DNA of 64,000 nucleotides from Pontivivens ytuae (GTDB taxonomy: Bacteria > Pseudomonadota > Alphaproteobacteria > Rhodobacterales > Rhodobacteraceae), in NCBI RefSeq assembly GCF_015679265.1, contig NZ_CP064942.1, positions 2,460,001 through 2,524,000 of the forward strand, read 5' to 3'. A program made the position numbers and the translations under genes. Of this stretch, positions 53,182 to 62,116 are shown in pieces (the stretch's first letter is position 1; each line of letters opens with the position of its first letter). The notes beneath the pieces were generated by a model, which was given only the letters and a program-made list of their open reading frames with translations, had not been told where the DNA came from and searched no databases.

Positions 53182-53520
53182 ATGGCGCGCTCGCCCGAGA
53201 CCGAGGCGCGGCTGCGCGCGGCGCTGGAGGGGCACGAGGGCATCTCCGAAAAGCCGATGATGGGCGCCGTGTGCTTCTTTCTGGACGGGAACATGGTGGG
53301 CTGCGCGGACCTCGGCGACGGGGACGGCCGGTTCATGTTCCGCGTGGGCAAGGCGGCGCAGGACGACGCATTGGCGCAGCCGGGGGCCGAGCCCGCGATC
53401 CTCGGCGGGCGGCGCATGGGCGGGCTGATCTTCGTGGCGGCCGGGGCCTGCGACGCGGCGGCCCTGCGCGACTGGACGGCCCGCGCGCTCGACTTCGCCC
53501 GGACGCTGCCGCCGAAGTGA
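53182..53520 (+). CDS. TfoX N-terminal domain protein
   Basis: A 112-residue protein with only the TfoX/Sxy N-terminal domain: ISEKPMMGAVCFFLDGNMVGC, a central strand with FMFRVGKAAQDDAL and the GRRMGGLIFVAAGA segment. In gammaproteobacteria full-length TfoX controls competence; isolated N-domains have no known function. It probably shares a transcript with the GFA gene. Confidence 0.8.
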   Translation: MARSPETEARLRAALEGHEGISEKPMMGAVCFFLDGNMVGCADLGDGDGRFMFRVGKAAQDDALAQPGAEPAILGGRRMGGLIFVAAGACDAAALRDWTARALDFARTLPPK

Positions 53521-53599
53521 GCGGGCGGCCCTTGCGCGGCGGGGCGGTTTCTCATATAACCGGGGCCGGAAAACCGCCCTTCGAAGGACGTTTCAGACG

Positions 53600-53911
53600 A
53601 TGTTCGCCCGTATCTACCAGCCCGCCAAGACCGCCATGTCGTCCGGCACCGCCAACACGCAGCACTGGGTGCTGGAGTTCGAGGCGGAGGAGGCCAAGCG
53701 CATCGACCCGCTGATGGGCTGGCACGGCTCGGGCGACACGCGTGGGCAGATCCAGCTGACCTTCGAGACCAAGGACGCGGCGGTGGAATATGCCCGCCGC
53801 CACGGTCTGCCCTTCCAGGTGCAGGAGCCCAAGACGCGCCGCCCCAACGTGCGGGCGCGGGGCTACGGCGACAACTTCGCCCACGACCGCCGGGGCGCGT
53901 GGACCCACTGA
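53600..53911 (+). CDS. NDUFS4-like accessory subunit of NADH dehydrogenase
   Basis: A 103-residue protein of the ETC complex I NDUFS4/18 kDa family, an accessory subunit shared by alphaproteobacterial and mitochondrial complex I. It begins MFARIYQPAKTAMSSGTANTQHWVLEFE and has DPLMGWHGSGDTRGQIQLTF and AVEYARRHGLPFQV, as in the mitochondrial protein. It stands apart from the nuo operon, as is usual. An AAGGAC site lies upstream. Confidence 0.92.
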   Translation: MFARIYQPAKTAMSSGTANTQHWVLEFEAEEAKRIDPLMGWHGSGDTRGQIQLTFETKDAAVEYARRHGLPFQVQEPKTRRPNVRARGYGDNFAHDRRGAWTH

Positions 53912-53912
53912 G

Positions 53913-54377
53913 CTAGCGGCCGGGCCTCAGGCTCGCGAGATAGGGCAGGCACCAGCGCGGCTCGGGCGTGAACTCCGACTGCGCGGTGCAGGTCACGCCG
54001 ATGGTGATGTCGGTGTCGTCAAGCTGGATGTCGCCGCTCAGGGTCGCGTAGGCGCCGCCCGATCCCCCTTCGTGATCTTCGACCGTGTAGTGCAGCCTGC
54101 CATTGGCGAGGCGGGTGCTGTCGGGATGGGTGTGCTGCGGGTTGCCCCGGTGGAGCTCCATGACATGCGGGGTGCGGGTGGTGGCGCCGAGGACGACCTG
54201 CACCGGATCGCCCTCGATCAGGCGCGCGCCGCGGGGTGGAACCATGCTCATCCGGGTGCCGTCGAGCGGGAAGCTCAGCCGGATGCCCTCCGCTGGGCCG
54301 ACGGGTTGCAGGGCCTGCCAGCCGAAGGCGGCGGCGGATACGGCGAGGATGATGAAAATCAGGCGTGTGCGGATCAT
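53913..54377 (-). CDS. Exported or membrane-anchored protein of unknown function
   Basis: A 154-residue protein with an N-terminal hydrophobic segment (IRTRLIFIILAVSAAAFGWQAL) that is a signal peptide or anchor. The rest is beta-rich: IRLSFPLDGTRMSMVPPRGA, then LIEGDPVQVVLGA and LHYTVEDHEGGSGGAYATLSG, with two cysteines near the C-terminus. I do not recognise the family with confidence. ATG 54377 is chosen because it gives the hydrophobic start. It converges with the NDUFS4-like gene with one base between stops and is separated from tRNA-Arg by about 60 bases. Confidence 0.6.
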   Translation of the reverse strand: MIRTRLIFIILAVSAAAFGWQALQPVGPAEGIRLSFPLDGTRMSMVPPRGARLIEGDPVQVVLGATTRTPHVMELHRGNPQHTHPDSTRLANGRLHYTVEDHEGGSGGAYATLSGDIQLDDTDITIGVTCTAQSEFTPEPRWCLPYLASLRPGR

Positions 54378-54434
54378 GGGCGCGGTTTTAGCATGGACAG
54401 CCTCGCCCCGATATCGGATCACTGACGCCGCCGC

Positions 54435-54511
54435 GGCCCCTTAGCTCAGCTGGATAGAGCAGGTGACTTCTAATCATCAGGTCGGGGGTTCGAATCCTCC
54501 AGGGGTCGCCA
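54435..54511 (+). tRNA. tRNA-Arg (anticodon TCT)
   Basis: A 77-nt cloverleaf: acceptor ggcccct/aggggtc, D-arm gctc/gagc, anticodon stem ggtga/tcatc with anticodon TCT at 54469-54471, T-loop gttcgaat, discriminator G and encoded CCA. The sequence composition changes immediately after it, which is consistent with use as an integration site. Confidence 0.97.
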
Positions 54512-54575
54512 AAGATCTTTCCTAGGCCTCATTTCTCAATGTTTTAGAGCGACATGCATGGACACAGCCGCTGTG

Positions 54576-55781
54576 CTACCAGTCGTAAGCGAAGATAGAG
54601 CGAGGACTGGAGCGGAAAATGGAGCGGAAAGTTCCTCCAGAGTCGACAAAGGCCCGGTTGCGACTGATTACGGCATCCTCGTTGTTGATAGACAGCGCGA
54701 GGAGACAGAGCGTCACTCCGTCATCAAGCAATGCAGCTGAGGGTCGGATCGGCAGGCGGGCGCCTGGTAGGAATTTACCTTGTTTTTGAGGAGTGTCGTC
54801 GGCCACAAAGTCGATGAGATCCGCTACGTCTATGAAATTAGCGAAGGCGTGCGCAAGATGCCCCGCACCGAACAAAGCGATCCGCCCTTTTACGTCGCGA
54901 TATTTTTCCAGATGGCGACGCAGTTCGATCTTTGTCACAGGATAGCTAGCCGCGTAGCGCGCAAGTAAGTCAGCCTGTTCGAGCGCAGCGGAGGTTGGCA
55001 GCACGTCACCTGGTGCACCTGTCTTTCGTGCGATTAAGACGATGGAATTCTCGAAAGGTCGTGGATGGACATCGAGGCGAAGCGTCTCAAACCCGCCCAA
55101 TGTGGGCACGAGCGCGAATGTCTCCGGGGTAAAGTACAGCGAATGCTCCTCCCAAACCATGCAGTAGTCAGCATTACAAAGGTTCGCCGCGCAGTCCGGA
55201 ATCTCGAGCATCAGCAACCCATTCGGCGCTACAAGGGCAGCGAGACCTGCCATGAATTCGCGCAGATTCTCCGCATGCTCTATAATATGGCGAACGATGA
55301 GGAGATCTGCTGGGCCGTGCCGCTCTGCCACCTTCCGCGCTCGATCCGATGATATGAGTTTCTGCACGGTCTCGATACTCGCAGAAGGATCCGAGACATC
55401 TAGGTCCCGTTCGAGCTCCAGCCGCCATCCATTCTCGAAACCCTTGGCGCGGAAACGATCGATTGTAGTATCATCTTTGTAGCTAATGCCGGAGACGATG
55501 CTGTCTGCGTTTATATGCCCATAAGCGAGAATATCTTCCACCGTTTGGTCGAGATGCTCTTCAGGCTCACGTGCAAATAGCCAGTCGTAGGGCGGTATTA
55601 GAGCGTGATGAGGCACCGGCTGCATCATCTGGACTACGGCACAGGTGCCGCACTGACCCAGACGGATAGGATGCAATTTTTCTACCGCGTTCGGTTCCTG
55701 CAGGAAAAAAGACGCGACCGGGTGTGAACCGACATCGAGTTGCTGTTTGACGGTATCGGCACCACAGACGAGACAGGTCAT
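54576..55781 (-). CDS. SAM-dependent sugar C-methyltransferase-like protein
   Basis: A 401-residue protein with the three-part layout of NDP-sugar C-methyltransferases: an N-terminal zinc-binding domain (MTCLVCG, C3 and C6; QCGTC, C44 and C47), a central Rossmann domain (about 80-240) and a C-terminal domain beginning RIALFGAGHLAHAF near 305. The usual SAM motif I (DIGSNDG) is replaced by IVSGISYKDDTTIDRF, so SAM binding may be altered or lost. IRHIIEHAENLREFM and EIPDC are normal. It is the gene next to tRNA-Arg, in visibly AT-richer DNA, 57 bases after the cupin gene. Confidence 0.75.
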   Translation of the reverse strand: MTCLVCGADTVKQQLDVGSHPVASFFLQEPNAVEKLHPIRLGQCGTCAVVQMMQPVPHHALIPPYDWLFAREPEEHLDQTVEDILAYGHINADSIVSGISYKDDTTIDRFRAKGFENGWRLELERDLDVSDPSASIETVQKLISSDRARKVAERHGPADLLIVRHIIEHAENLREFMAGLAALVAPNGLLMLEIPDCAANLCNADYCMVWEEHSLYFTPETFALVPTLGGFETLRLDVHPRPFENSIVLIARKTGAPGDVLPTSAALEQADLLARYAASYPVTKIELRRHLEKYRDVKGRIALFGAGHLAHAFANFIDVADLIDFVADDTPQKQGKFLPGARLPIRPSAALLDDGVTLCLLALSINNEDAVISRNRAFVDSGGTFRSIFRSSPRSIFAYDW

Positions 55782-55838
55782 TAGGATCCTTTGAAAAAGC
55801 GAAACTGAAAAGGTTGGTGCATCCGCCGTTTCATTTCG

Positions 55839-56381
55839 TCAAGCACCGGTGGGCGATGTTTCTCGCAGCTGAGCAAGAAAGGCAGCGCCGGCGGTTGGGT
55901 CGGTTTCTGCCGGCGCCCATGGCGCGCCTTCATTGTCGGATGGGTCGAACGGACCGATTGTGGTTTCTACGAAGACTGTCCAGCGCGTGTCGAAGAGCAG
56001 AGTATGATATCGACCCGTCGGCATCCTGTAAAAGAAGGCGCCACCACCGCCCGGCGCGCTCAGGACAGCCCGTTCATATACGCTCCCGTCGTCGTGAAAG
56101 AGCACCGCCGTGCAGTGTCCTTCAATCATACCCAGCGTCTCGACCCGGCGACTATGACGATGCGGACGAACATAGCTGTCCTCGTGCATGACGATCACCA
56201 TCTCCTGTTGGGTGTCCGTCGGGCTATCATGAAGGCACAGCCGCGCCCGACGGCGCGGTGAGGTTTCAGCTGCTGATCGGAGCATCGCAACGTCGGCGTC
56301 CGTCACCGCACGAAAGCCACCATCTGAATAAAAGACTTCCGGCGCGACCTGCCGATACTGCAATCCCGTCATCGCTTTCAA
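55839..56381 (-). CDS. WbuC-family cupin metalloprotein
   Basis: A 180-residue protein of the WbuC cupin family, found in O-antigen and exopolysaccharide clusters. It has the WbuC features RARLCLHDSPTDTQQEMVIV and the metal ligands in VRPHRHSRRVETLGMIEG, then YHTLLFDTRWTVFVETTIGPF with the last histidine. The reaction is not known. It is first in a two-gene operon with the methyltransferase and is divergent from the 652-residue protein. ATG 56372 (MTGLQY) is an alternative start. Confidence 0.78.
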   Translation of the reverse strand: MKAMTGLQYRQVAPEVFYSDGGFRAVTDADVAMLRSAAETSPRRRARLCLHDSPTDTQQEMVIVMHEDSYVRPHRHSRRVETLGMIEGHCTAVLFHDDGSVYERAVLSAPGGGGAFFYRMPTGRYHTLLFDTRWTVFVETTIGPFDPSDNEGAPWAPAETDPTAGAAFLAQLRETSPTGA

Positions 56382-56499
56382 TCACCTTCAACGCACGTTG
56401 GTTGGGGCTGGCGCCGCGAAAAGTCTACGCTCCGAGTTCACCGCTTGACCGACACCCCTTCTGCGTTCAAGCAGTGCGAGATTTAGCAGGAGAAATTCA

Positions 56500-58458
56500 T
56501 TGGTTGAAGAGGTCTCTGCCAAACGAAAGGTCCGGTTTCTCACCGCCGTATGGGGGGAACGCTATGTTCGGGAGTTCGCGTCCTTGTCGCTGCCCAGCTT
56601 CCTTGCGCCAGGAAATCTACCAGCGCTGGTTCGGGAGGTCGATCTCGAGGTCGTGATTATGACGACGCAGTCAAGCAGCGAGGCATTTGATCGTGAACCG
56701 GCGGTTAGGCGCCTGCGAGAGACCGCGCCCTGCCGCTTCATCTTCATTGATGATCTGGTCACGAACGGTCTCTACGGTGTTACGCTGACCCTCGCGTATG
56801 CCCGAGGCATTATGGACGCTGGAGCAGCGCAGACCGATACGTGGTTCGTGTTTATGAACTCGGACTTTGTATTGGCCGATGGCAGCCTCCGATCTCTTCT
56901 TCCCCATCTGGGCGTTGAGCCCGGTGCCATAATGTCCGCTTCTCTCAGGGCGAAGGCCGAAAGGGTGGTCCCGCTTCTCGATAGCTATCGGTGCCAGGGT
57001 GAAACAATACTGTCACTTTCTTCACGGGAGGGCGTACGACTAGCGCTTGAACACCCGCATCGGACGGTAGTCGCAAAGACGTTGTCACAATCTGCAATCA
57101 CATCTTCCACTCATAATCAGCTTTACTGGCGCGTAGACGATCAGACACTGCTTGCGCGAAATCATTTGATATTCATGCTGGCGATCCGGCCAGAGGTGCC
57201 TCTTGCACCTATCTCGTCATATTGCGACTATGGATTTACGCCGGCCATGGTTCCTTCCGGTCGGATCGACGTTATCGATGACTCTGACACCTTCTTCATG
57301 CTGGAACTGCAGCCGTCTCAGCAGGAGGCCGAGATGGTGTCGTGGGGAAAAGCCGATACGAGCCGCATCGTAAAGCAACTCGAAAGCTGGACGACGCGAG
57401 AACATCGCCTCTGCGCGCGTTGTGATGTGGTGTTTCACTCCGGTGAGGTGCCGACCGGCCTCGATGATGTCCGGACTGAGGCAAAAGCATTTGTTGATGC
57501 ATTGCATGCCCGCATGCGGGATCCGCTTCCTGCCGAACATCACGCCCAATGGGTTCTTGGTGTGGAGGCGTGGCGAGACTTAATGGAGCGTTCGACTTGG
57601 CAAGGGCGGAAAAATCACATTGAGCCAGAAGAGCTCGGCGCAATGCCAGTCGCCGGCACCGCAGATAAGATCAAAGGAGGGCGTTTTCCAACACTAGTAC
57701 GCTATCTTACCAGGTTTGTGCGTTCACAGATCTACCGCGTGTTGCGAACTGGACCTCCTTATCCGCTCTGGCATCTGGGATATCAGGCTCGCCGTCTCTT
57801 CCGCATCTGGCGCGAATCTTCGGTTGATCCCAACGGCGCGAATACGTGCGTGATGTGGAGCCGCAGCGACGTGCTTGATGGCAATATCAGATCTTGGGCC
57901 TCTGCTGTCGCAGCATCCTCGGGGGCAAAGATGTTCTATATTGATGAGCTTGCAGCGGATCTCTTGGAGAAAACATTTCATGAGATATTAGTAATCACAA
58001 ATATTTCAGGATCAGATTACATTTTTTCACAAGCAGAGCATTTGTTGAAGGCTCTGGTAAATGGTGGGAGGCTATCAATCTTCATTGAGCACTCACAGCT
58101 CGGAATGAGTCAGGCCGATCTTGCGCGTCGGGTTCTTGACTATCTTCTTGACGATGCTGGAGATCTCTTGAAATATGGAGAAGTAGAAACCCATTTCGTC
58201 GGCTCTGATCTGCTCTCCAGTATGAGCCGAGTGCAGAAGGTCGCTGCGCGAACAGTTTTTGTCGATGGATCCTCAAGCCTGCTCAAAAGCCTTCTTGGCA
58301 TTGTGACGGGCGCGGCGGCGACTCTGTTCATTCTGGGTGCGAATCTCTTGCAACCTGCTACGGGCACAGCCCAGCGCGCCGGTGCGAGCGCAATGCTTGT
58401 GAACATCAGAACGCCGGCGCGGACGTCTGTCCGCCTTGACAAGTCCAAGGCTGCATGA
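56500..58458 (+). CDS. Large glycosyltransferase-like protein of unknown function
   Basis: A 652-residue protein I cannot assign to a family. It starts at TTG 56500 with AGGAG eight bases upstream. The first part looks like a GT-A glycosyltransferase: KVRFLTAVWGERYVREFASLSLPSF, then an acidic metal-type motif in WFVFMNSDFVLADGSL (about 117-130). The last 200 residues form a second domain with alternating strands and helices (TCVMWSRSDVLDGNIRSWAS, then EILVITNISGSDYIFSQAEHLL), possibly a methyltransferase-like fold without SAM motif, and the chain ends with a hydrophobic helix near 600-620. It heads an operon with the reductase and two methyltransferase genes. Confidence 0.6.
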   Translation: MVEEVSAKRKVRFLTAVWGERYVREFASLSLPSFLAPGNLPALVREVDLEVVIMTTQSSSEAFDREPAVRRLRETAPCRFIFIDDLVTNGLYGVTLTLAYARGIMDAGAAQTDTWFVFMNSDFVLADGSLRSLLPHLGVEPGAIMSASLRAKAERVVPLLDSYRCQGETILSLSSREGVRLALEHPHRTVVAKTLSQSAITSSTHNQLYWRVDDQTLLARNHLIFMLAIRPEVPLAPISSYCDYGFTPAMVPSGRIDVIDDSDTFFMLELQPSQQEAEMVSWGKADTSRIVKQLESWTTREHRLCARCDVVFHSGEVPTGLDDVRTEAKAFVDALHARMRDPLPAEHHAQWVLGVEAWRDLMERSTWQGRKNHIEPEELGAMPVAGTADKIKGGRFPTLVRYLTRFVRSQIYRVLRTGPPYPLWHLGYQARRLFRIWRESSVDPNGANTCVMWSRSDVLDGNIRSWASAVAASSGAKMFYIDELAADLLEKTFHEILVITNISGSDYIFSQAEHLLKALVNGGRLSIFIEHSQLGMSQADLARRVLDYLLDDAGDLLKYGEVETHFVGSDLLSSMSRVQKVAARTVFVDGSSSLLKSLLGIVTGAAATLFILGANLLQPATGTAQRAGASAMLVNIRTPARTSVRLDKSKAA

Positions 58459-58494
58459 TCGGCCTGTCGCCAGGTATTCCGAAAGGGACTAGAA

Positions 58495-59373
58495 ATGAGT
58501 GACGAAGCCATTCTCGTCGTTGGCGGCGACAGTCTAGTGGGAGGCGGCGTCATCAGGCATTTGAAATCGCAGGGAAGACCCGTCTTCGCCACCACTCGGC
58601 GGCCGGATACCCTTGATGGTGAGCGCCTTCTGCTCGATTTCGAACGTCCTGAGGAGTTTGACGTTCCGGAGCAGGTCGGCTCCGCCCTCGTGATTGCAGC
58701 CGCTACTAACTATGATTTCTGCGAGACTGATCCGATGGCACGTGTCATCAATGTTGAGATGGTACCGCGAACTGTGGCCGCGTTGCTTGATCGAGGTCTG
58801 CACGTCACCTTTATTTCCACCAATTCGGTCTTCGGTGGAGATAGGCCGTGGCCGCACGAGGATGACCCACATTCGCCCGGAATCGCCTATGCGCGTCAGA
58901 AGTCGGAGTGCGAAGCTGCTATACGTTCGGTGGCACAGACAACTTCGACGGCAGACCGGCTTTGCATAACCCGTCTGACCAAGATCCTTTCCTCTGATAC
59001 CTCGCCCATACCTGCATGGCGTGCGATATGGGAGCGGGGAGAAGATGTGGAGCCCTTTGAAGACCTCGTCTTCGCCCCGATGTCGGTTGATTTTGTCAGC
59101 GCCTCCCTCGCACGGATTGCCGAGCTTAAGATCGCTGGCAATCTGCATCTATCCGGAGCAGAGAATGTTGACTACACTGCTTTCGCTGAGGCAATTGCTC
59201 GGCGCATCGGTGTAGATCCCAGTCGGGTGAGACCAACCACGTCAAAAGCGAAGGGCGTGCACATCGCCTTTCTTCCCACTTACAGCGGGCTCGGCATGAC
59301 GCGCACGACACCACTTACTGGTATCGAACCACAGCCGCTGGATGCAGCCATTGCCGATATCTTTCCGGTTTGA
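58495..59373 (+). CDS. NAD(P)-dependent sugar reductase/epimerase (RfbD-like SDR)
   Basis: A 292-residue short-chain dehydrogenase of the extended, RmlD-like type. The dinucleotide site VVGGDSLVGGG is at 8-18, and the active-site pair Y132/K136 lies in YARQK, with STN at 108-110. Compared with true dTDP-4-dehydrorhamnose reductase the N-terminal part is similar but the substrate region differs, so the substrate is not clear. It is preceded by AAAGGGA and sits 36 bases after the 652-residue gene. Confidence 0.8.
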   Translation: MSDEAILVVGGDSLVGGGVIRHLKSQGRPVFATTRRPDTLDGERLLLDFERPEEFDVPEQVGSALVIAAATNYDFCETDPMARVINVEMVPRTVAALLDRGLHVTFISTNSVFGGDRPWPHEDDPHSPGIAYARQKSECEAAIRSVAQTTSTADRLCITRLTKILSSDTSPIPAWRAIWERGEDVEPFEDLVFAPMSVDFVSASLARIAELKIAGNLHLSGAENVDYTAFAEAIARRIGVDPSRVRPTTSKAKGVHIAFLPTYSGLGMTRTTPLTGIEPQPLDAAIADIFPV

Positions 59374-59403
59374 ATTCAGACCTGCGTGAAAGGAGATCTC
59401 TTC

Positions 59404-60699
59404 GTGAACGCAATTCACTTTCGTCGTGACACTTGTCGGCTTTGCGGCAGCCCGGATGTGCATCGCGTGGTGGCACTCGAGCCCATTCCACTCTCGGAAG
59501 GCTACACAGACGATCCAAAGAGTGCGAAATTGGCTGAGCGGTATCCGGTGGACGTCTATATGTGTGAGTCCTGCGGGCATGTGCAGCAGCTTGATGTTAT
59601 CAACCCTGACACGCTGTGGGACAGCTACACATACTTCTCAGGCGACGCAAAGGGCATGTCTGAACACTTCGCCAACGTCTCTGCGCGCATACTCGAGCGT
59701 GTTCAGCCGTCGGAGGGAGCGCTCGTAGTTGATATTGGCAGCAATGACGGCTCTCTGCTGAAGCCCTTCAAGGAGAGGGGATATGAAGTAGTTGGCATTG
59801 ATCCCGCCAAGGACGTGGCGCGCAAAGCCAACGAAGATGGCATCCCAACATTCGACGCACTGATGAGCCCCGCACTCGCCCGTCAAATCAAGTCGGAACA
59901 TGGTCTCGCCGATATTATATGCGCATTCAACGTTTTTGCACACGCCGACGATCTAGGCGAGATGACCGATTGCGTGCGTGAGATGCTGGCACCCGATGGC
60001 CTGTTCTTCTTCGAGGCACAATATCTGCTCGACATTATCGACGGTATGTTGATCGCCACGATCTTTCACGAGCATCTCAGCCATCACTCCGTTAAACCGC
60101 TCGTGCAATTCCTGGACCGACATGGACTGGAACTCATCGCACTAGACCGGGCGCGCATCCAGCACGGCTCGATGGTTGGCGCTGTTCAGATAAAGGGTGC
60201 GGGCCGTCCCGTCGAACACTCGGTCATTGAAACAATTGCGCTGGAGGATGCGCGGTCTCTCGACGAGCTCGACACGATGCTGGACTTCGGCGCGCGGGTG
60301 CAGCATTTGCGAGATGGCACCAGGGCGCTCGCGGCCAAATGGAAATCTGAAGGCAAAAGCATCGCTGCTTTCGGGGCGGCACGCAGTGGTCCAACGCTGA
60401 TGGCTCAGATGGGATTGCGCGAGTCAATCGATTTTATTGTGGACGATCACCCACAAAAAGTTGGGCGCTATTCATCGGGGGATGGCGTACCGATCCTGCC
60501 GACAGCGGAACTCTGCGAACGGATGCCGGACTACTGTGTCATCCTTGCCTGGGTGCACTCTGCAAAAATCGTCGAGACCAACCGCGATTATCTCGAGAAG
60601 GGCGGCCGGTTTGTAATATTGTGCCCGGAAACCCGCGTTGTCGGCCGAGATGGCGAGGAACCCATTGATTTTGCAGACGCCGAGCGCTTTGCCCAGTGA
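59404..60699 (+). CDS. SAM-dependent NDP-sugar C-methyltransferase
   Basis: A 431-residue protein with the three-domain plan of sugar C-methyltransferases: a zinc domain (CRLCG and CESCG), SAM motif I VVDIGSNDGSLL in the central domain, and a C-terminal domain starting SIAAFGAARSGPTLM with VHSAKIVETN near the end. These enzymes add a methyl to C3 of a 4-keto sugar. The start is GTG 59404, seven or eight bases after AAAGGAG; an upstream GTG at 59386 has no site. It is a paralogue of the gene at 54576 but keeps the SAM motif. Confidence 0.85.
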   Translation: MNAIHFRRDTCRLCGSPDVHRVVALEPIPLSEGYTDDPKSAKLAERYPVDVYMCESCGHVQQLDVINPDTLWDSYTYFSGDAKGMSEHFANVSARILERVQPSEGALVVDIGSNDGSLLKPFKERGYEVVGIDPAKDVARKANEDGIPTFDALMSPALARQIKSEHGLADIICAFNVFAHADDLGEMTDCVREMLAPDGLFFFEAQYLLDIIDGMLIATIFHEHLSHHSVKPLVQFLDRHGLELIALDRARIQHGSMVGAVQIKGAGRPVEHSVIETIALEDARSLDELDTMLDFGARVQHLRDGTRALAAKWKSEGKSIAAFGAARSGPTLMAQMGLRESIDFIVDDHPQKVGRYSSGDGVPILPTAELCERMPDYCVILAWVHSAKIVETNRDYLEKGGRFVILCPETRVVGRDGEEPIDFADAERFAQ

Positions 60700-60718
60700 A
60701 TATGTCAAGGGAAGAATG

Positions 60719-61396
60719 ATGGAAGCGAAGACGAAGGAAACACAGTATCAGGTTTGTGTTGAGGCTGCGGAGGAGCGTGGCTTTGAACGCATGGGCTTGC
60801 GTAGCAGTGAGAGCTGGCACGAGGATCCTAAGCACATTGTGTTCCGCTTCTCCCGATACAAATTCGTGTCGAAGATGCTAGCCGGTCGCAAGCACGCGCT
60901 GGAGATCGGTTGTGGTGATGCGTTTGGAACGCGGATCGTACAAGCAGAAGTCGAAAAGCTAACGGCAATCGATTTTGATCCAGTTTTCATAGAAGATGTG
61001 AAGTCGCGGATGATGGCGAAGTGGGAATTCGATGTCTTCGTTCATGACATGCTCGACGGTCCCGTACCCGGTGCGTTCGATGCGGTCTATGCCTGCGACG
61101 TGCTCGAGCACATAGAGCCCTCTCAGGAGCAGCTTTTTCTCGATAACTGCTTCGGCACGCTTGATCTGAACGGCTGCGCGATAATCGGCTTGCCGTCGTT
61201 GGAGAGTCAAGTCTACGCCTCACTACAGTCGAAGGCGGGACATGTAAATTGCAAGTCGGCACCAGATTTGAAGGCGCTAATGGAAAGGTACTTCCACAAC
61301 GTCTTTATCTTCAGCATGAATGATGAGGTGGTGCATACAGGCTATCATAAGATGGCGCATTACATCTTCGCTGTTGCGGCAGGCCGGAAGATTTGA
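60719..61396 (+). CDS. Class I SAM-dependent methyltransferase
   Basis: A 225-residue methyltransferase with motif I ALEIGCGDAFGTRIV (about 62-76), post-I acidic residue in LTAIDFDP, and motif IV AVYACDVLEHIEP. The C-terminal region ends VHTGYHKMAHYIFAVAAG. It lies 19 bases after the C-methyltransferase gene. ATG 60716 and 60719 are both possible; the second gives better spacing from AAGGG. The acceptor is unknown. Confidence 0.82.
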   Translation: MEAKTKETQYQVCVEAAEERGFERMGLRSSESWHEDPKHIVFRFSRYKFVSKMLAGRKHALEIGCGDAFGTRIVQAEVEKLTAIDFDPVFIEDVKSRMMAKWEFDVFVHDMLDGPVPGAFDAVYACDVLEHIEPSQEQLFLDNCFGTLDLNGCAIIGLPSLESQVYASLQSKAGHVNCKSAPDLKALMERYFHNVFIFSMNDEVVHTGYHKMAHYIFAVAAGRKI

Positions 61397-61439
61397 ATTA
61401 TGCGTGCCTCCGCAATGATGCGGAAGCACGATTTCATTA

Positions 61440-62102
61440 TTATTCGAAAAATATGAACTCATGATCGCCTGAGTAGCCGGACTGCTCAAATATGAATTCC
61501 CATTCCGTAGGCGTGTGGAAGGCGCGACATGTAAGCTGCCAATACATCAGATTTACCTTTTCGCGTTCATTGCGGTAGCCCTCAACGCAAATATATTTGC
61601 TCCCGCGACTGACGCGCTCGATCTCTCTAAGAGCTGCCCACAGATCGTAGTTATAAAGATTGTGCAGCGTGTTGATGGATATCACGAGGTCAAAATGATC
61701 GTCTGGGTATGGTAGCAGCGCTGCGCTGCCCTGCTGTACAAAAGACTTCACGGTTTCCATTGTATGCTCAATAGCATAGGCGGAGATGTCTATTCCCGCG
61801 ACCTCAATGCCAGGACAAGCTTCCGCAAAGTCGTGAAGTAAGAAGCCTTTCCCGGAGCCAACATCGAGTACTCGCATTCCAGCCTTCAGGCCATAGGTGT
61901 CGATCATTGCATCCGCAACCTTGCGCCACCTGCCGTCATAGCGATAGCCTCCATAACCGGTTTGGCGACTGCCGTCCCAGTAGTCGTAGTCGAACAGGAC
62001 AGCCAGTTCGGCGACCTCGGCTTTATCTCGTTCGGTAACACGCGCAACATAATCTCGCGGCGTGGACTTGTGGATCAAGCTCACGAAGTCGCGGTAGGGC
62101 AT
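61440..62102 (-). CDS. Class I SAM-dependent methyltransferase
   Basis: A 220-residue methyltransferase with a preceding helical region (YRDFVSLIHKSTPRDYVARV), then GSRQTGYGGYRYDGRWRKVADAM, motif I VLDVGSGKGFLLHDF (about 77-91), VAGIDISAYAIE and motif IV DLVISINTLHNLYNY. The GYGGYRYDGRW element recurs in enzymes from O-antigen and related sugar clusters. It is the last gene of the minus-strand operon that includes the kinase, HAD and dehydrogenase genes and converges with the previous gene. Confidence 0.82.
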   Translation of the reverse strand: MPYRDFVSLIHKSTPRDYVARVTERDKAEVAELAVLFDYDYWDGSRQTGYGGYRYDGRWRKVADAMIDTYGLKAGMRVLDVGSGKGFLLHDFAEACPGIEVAGIDISAYAIEHTMETVKSFVQQGSAALLPYPDDHFDLVISINTLHNLYNYDLWAALREIERVSRGSKYICVEGYRNEREKVNLMYWQLTCRAFHTPTEWEFIFEQSGYSGDHEFIFFE

Positions 62103-62116
62103 GGTCTCTCTCCTCG

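Noticed and set aside
54512..54575. Integrase or att repeat next to tRNA-Arg
   Set aside because: No recombinase gene and no second copy of the tRNA 3' end is visible inside the window; the island claim rests on composition and gene content only.
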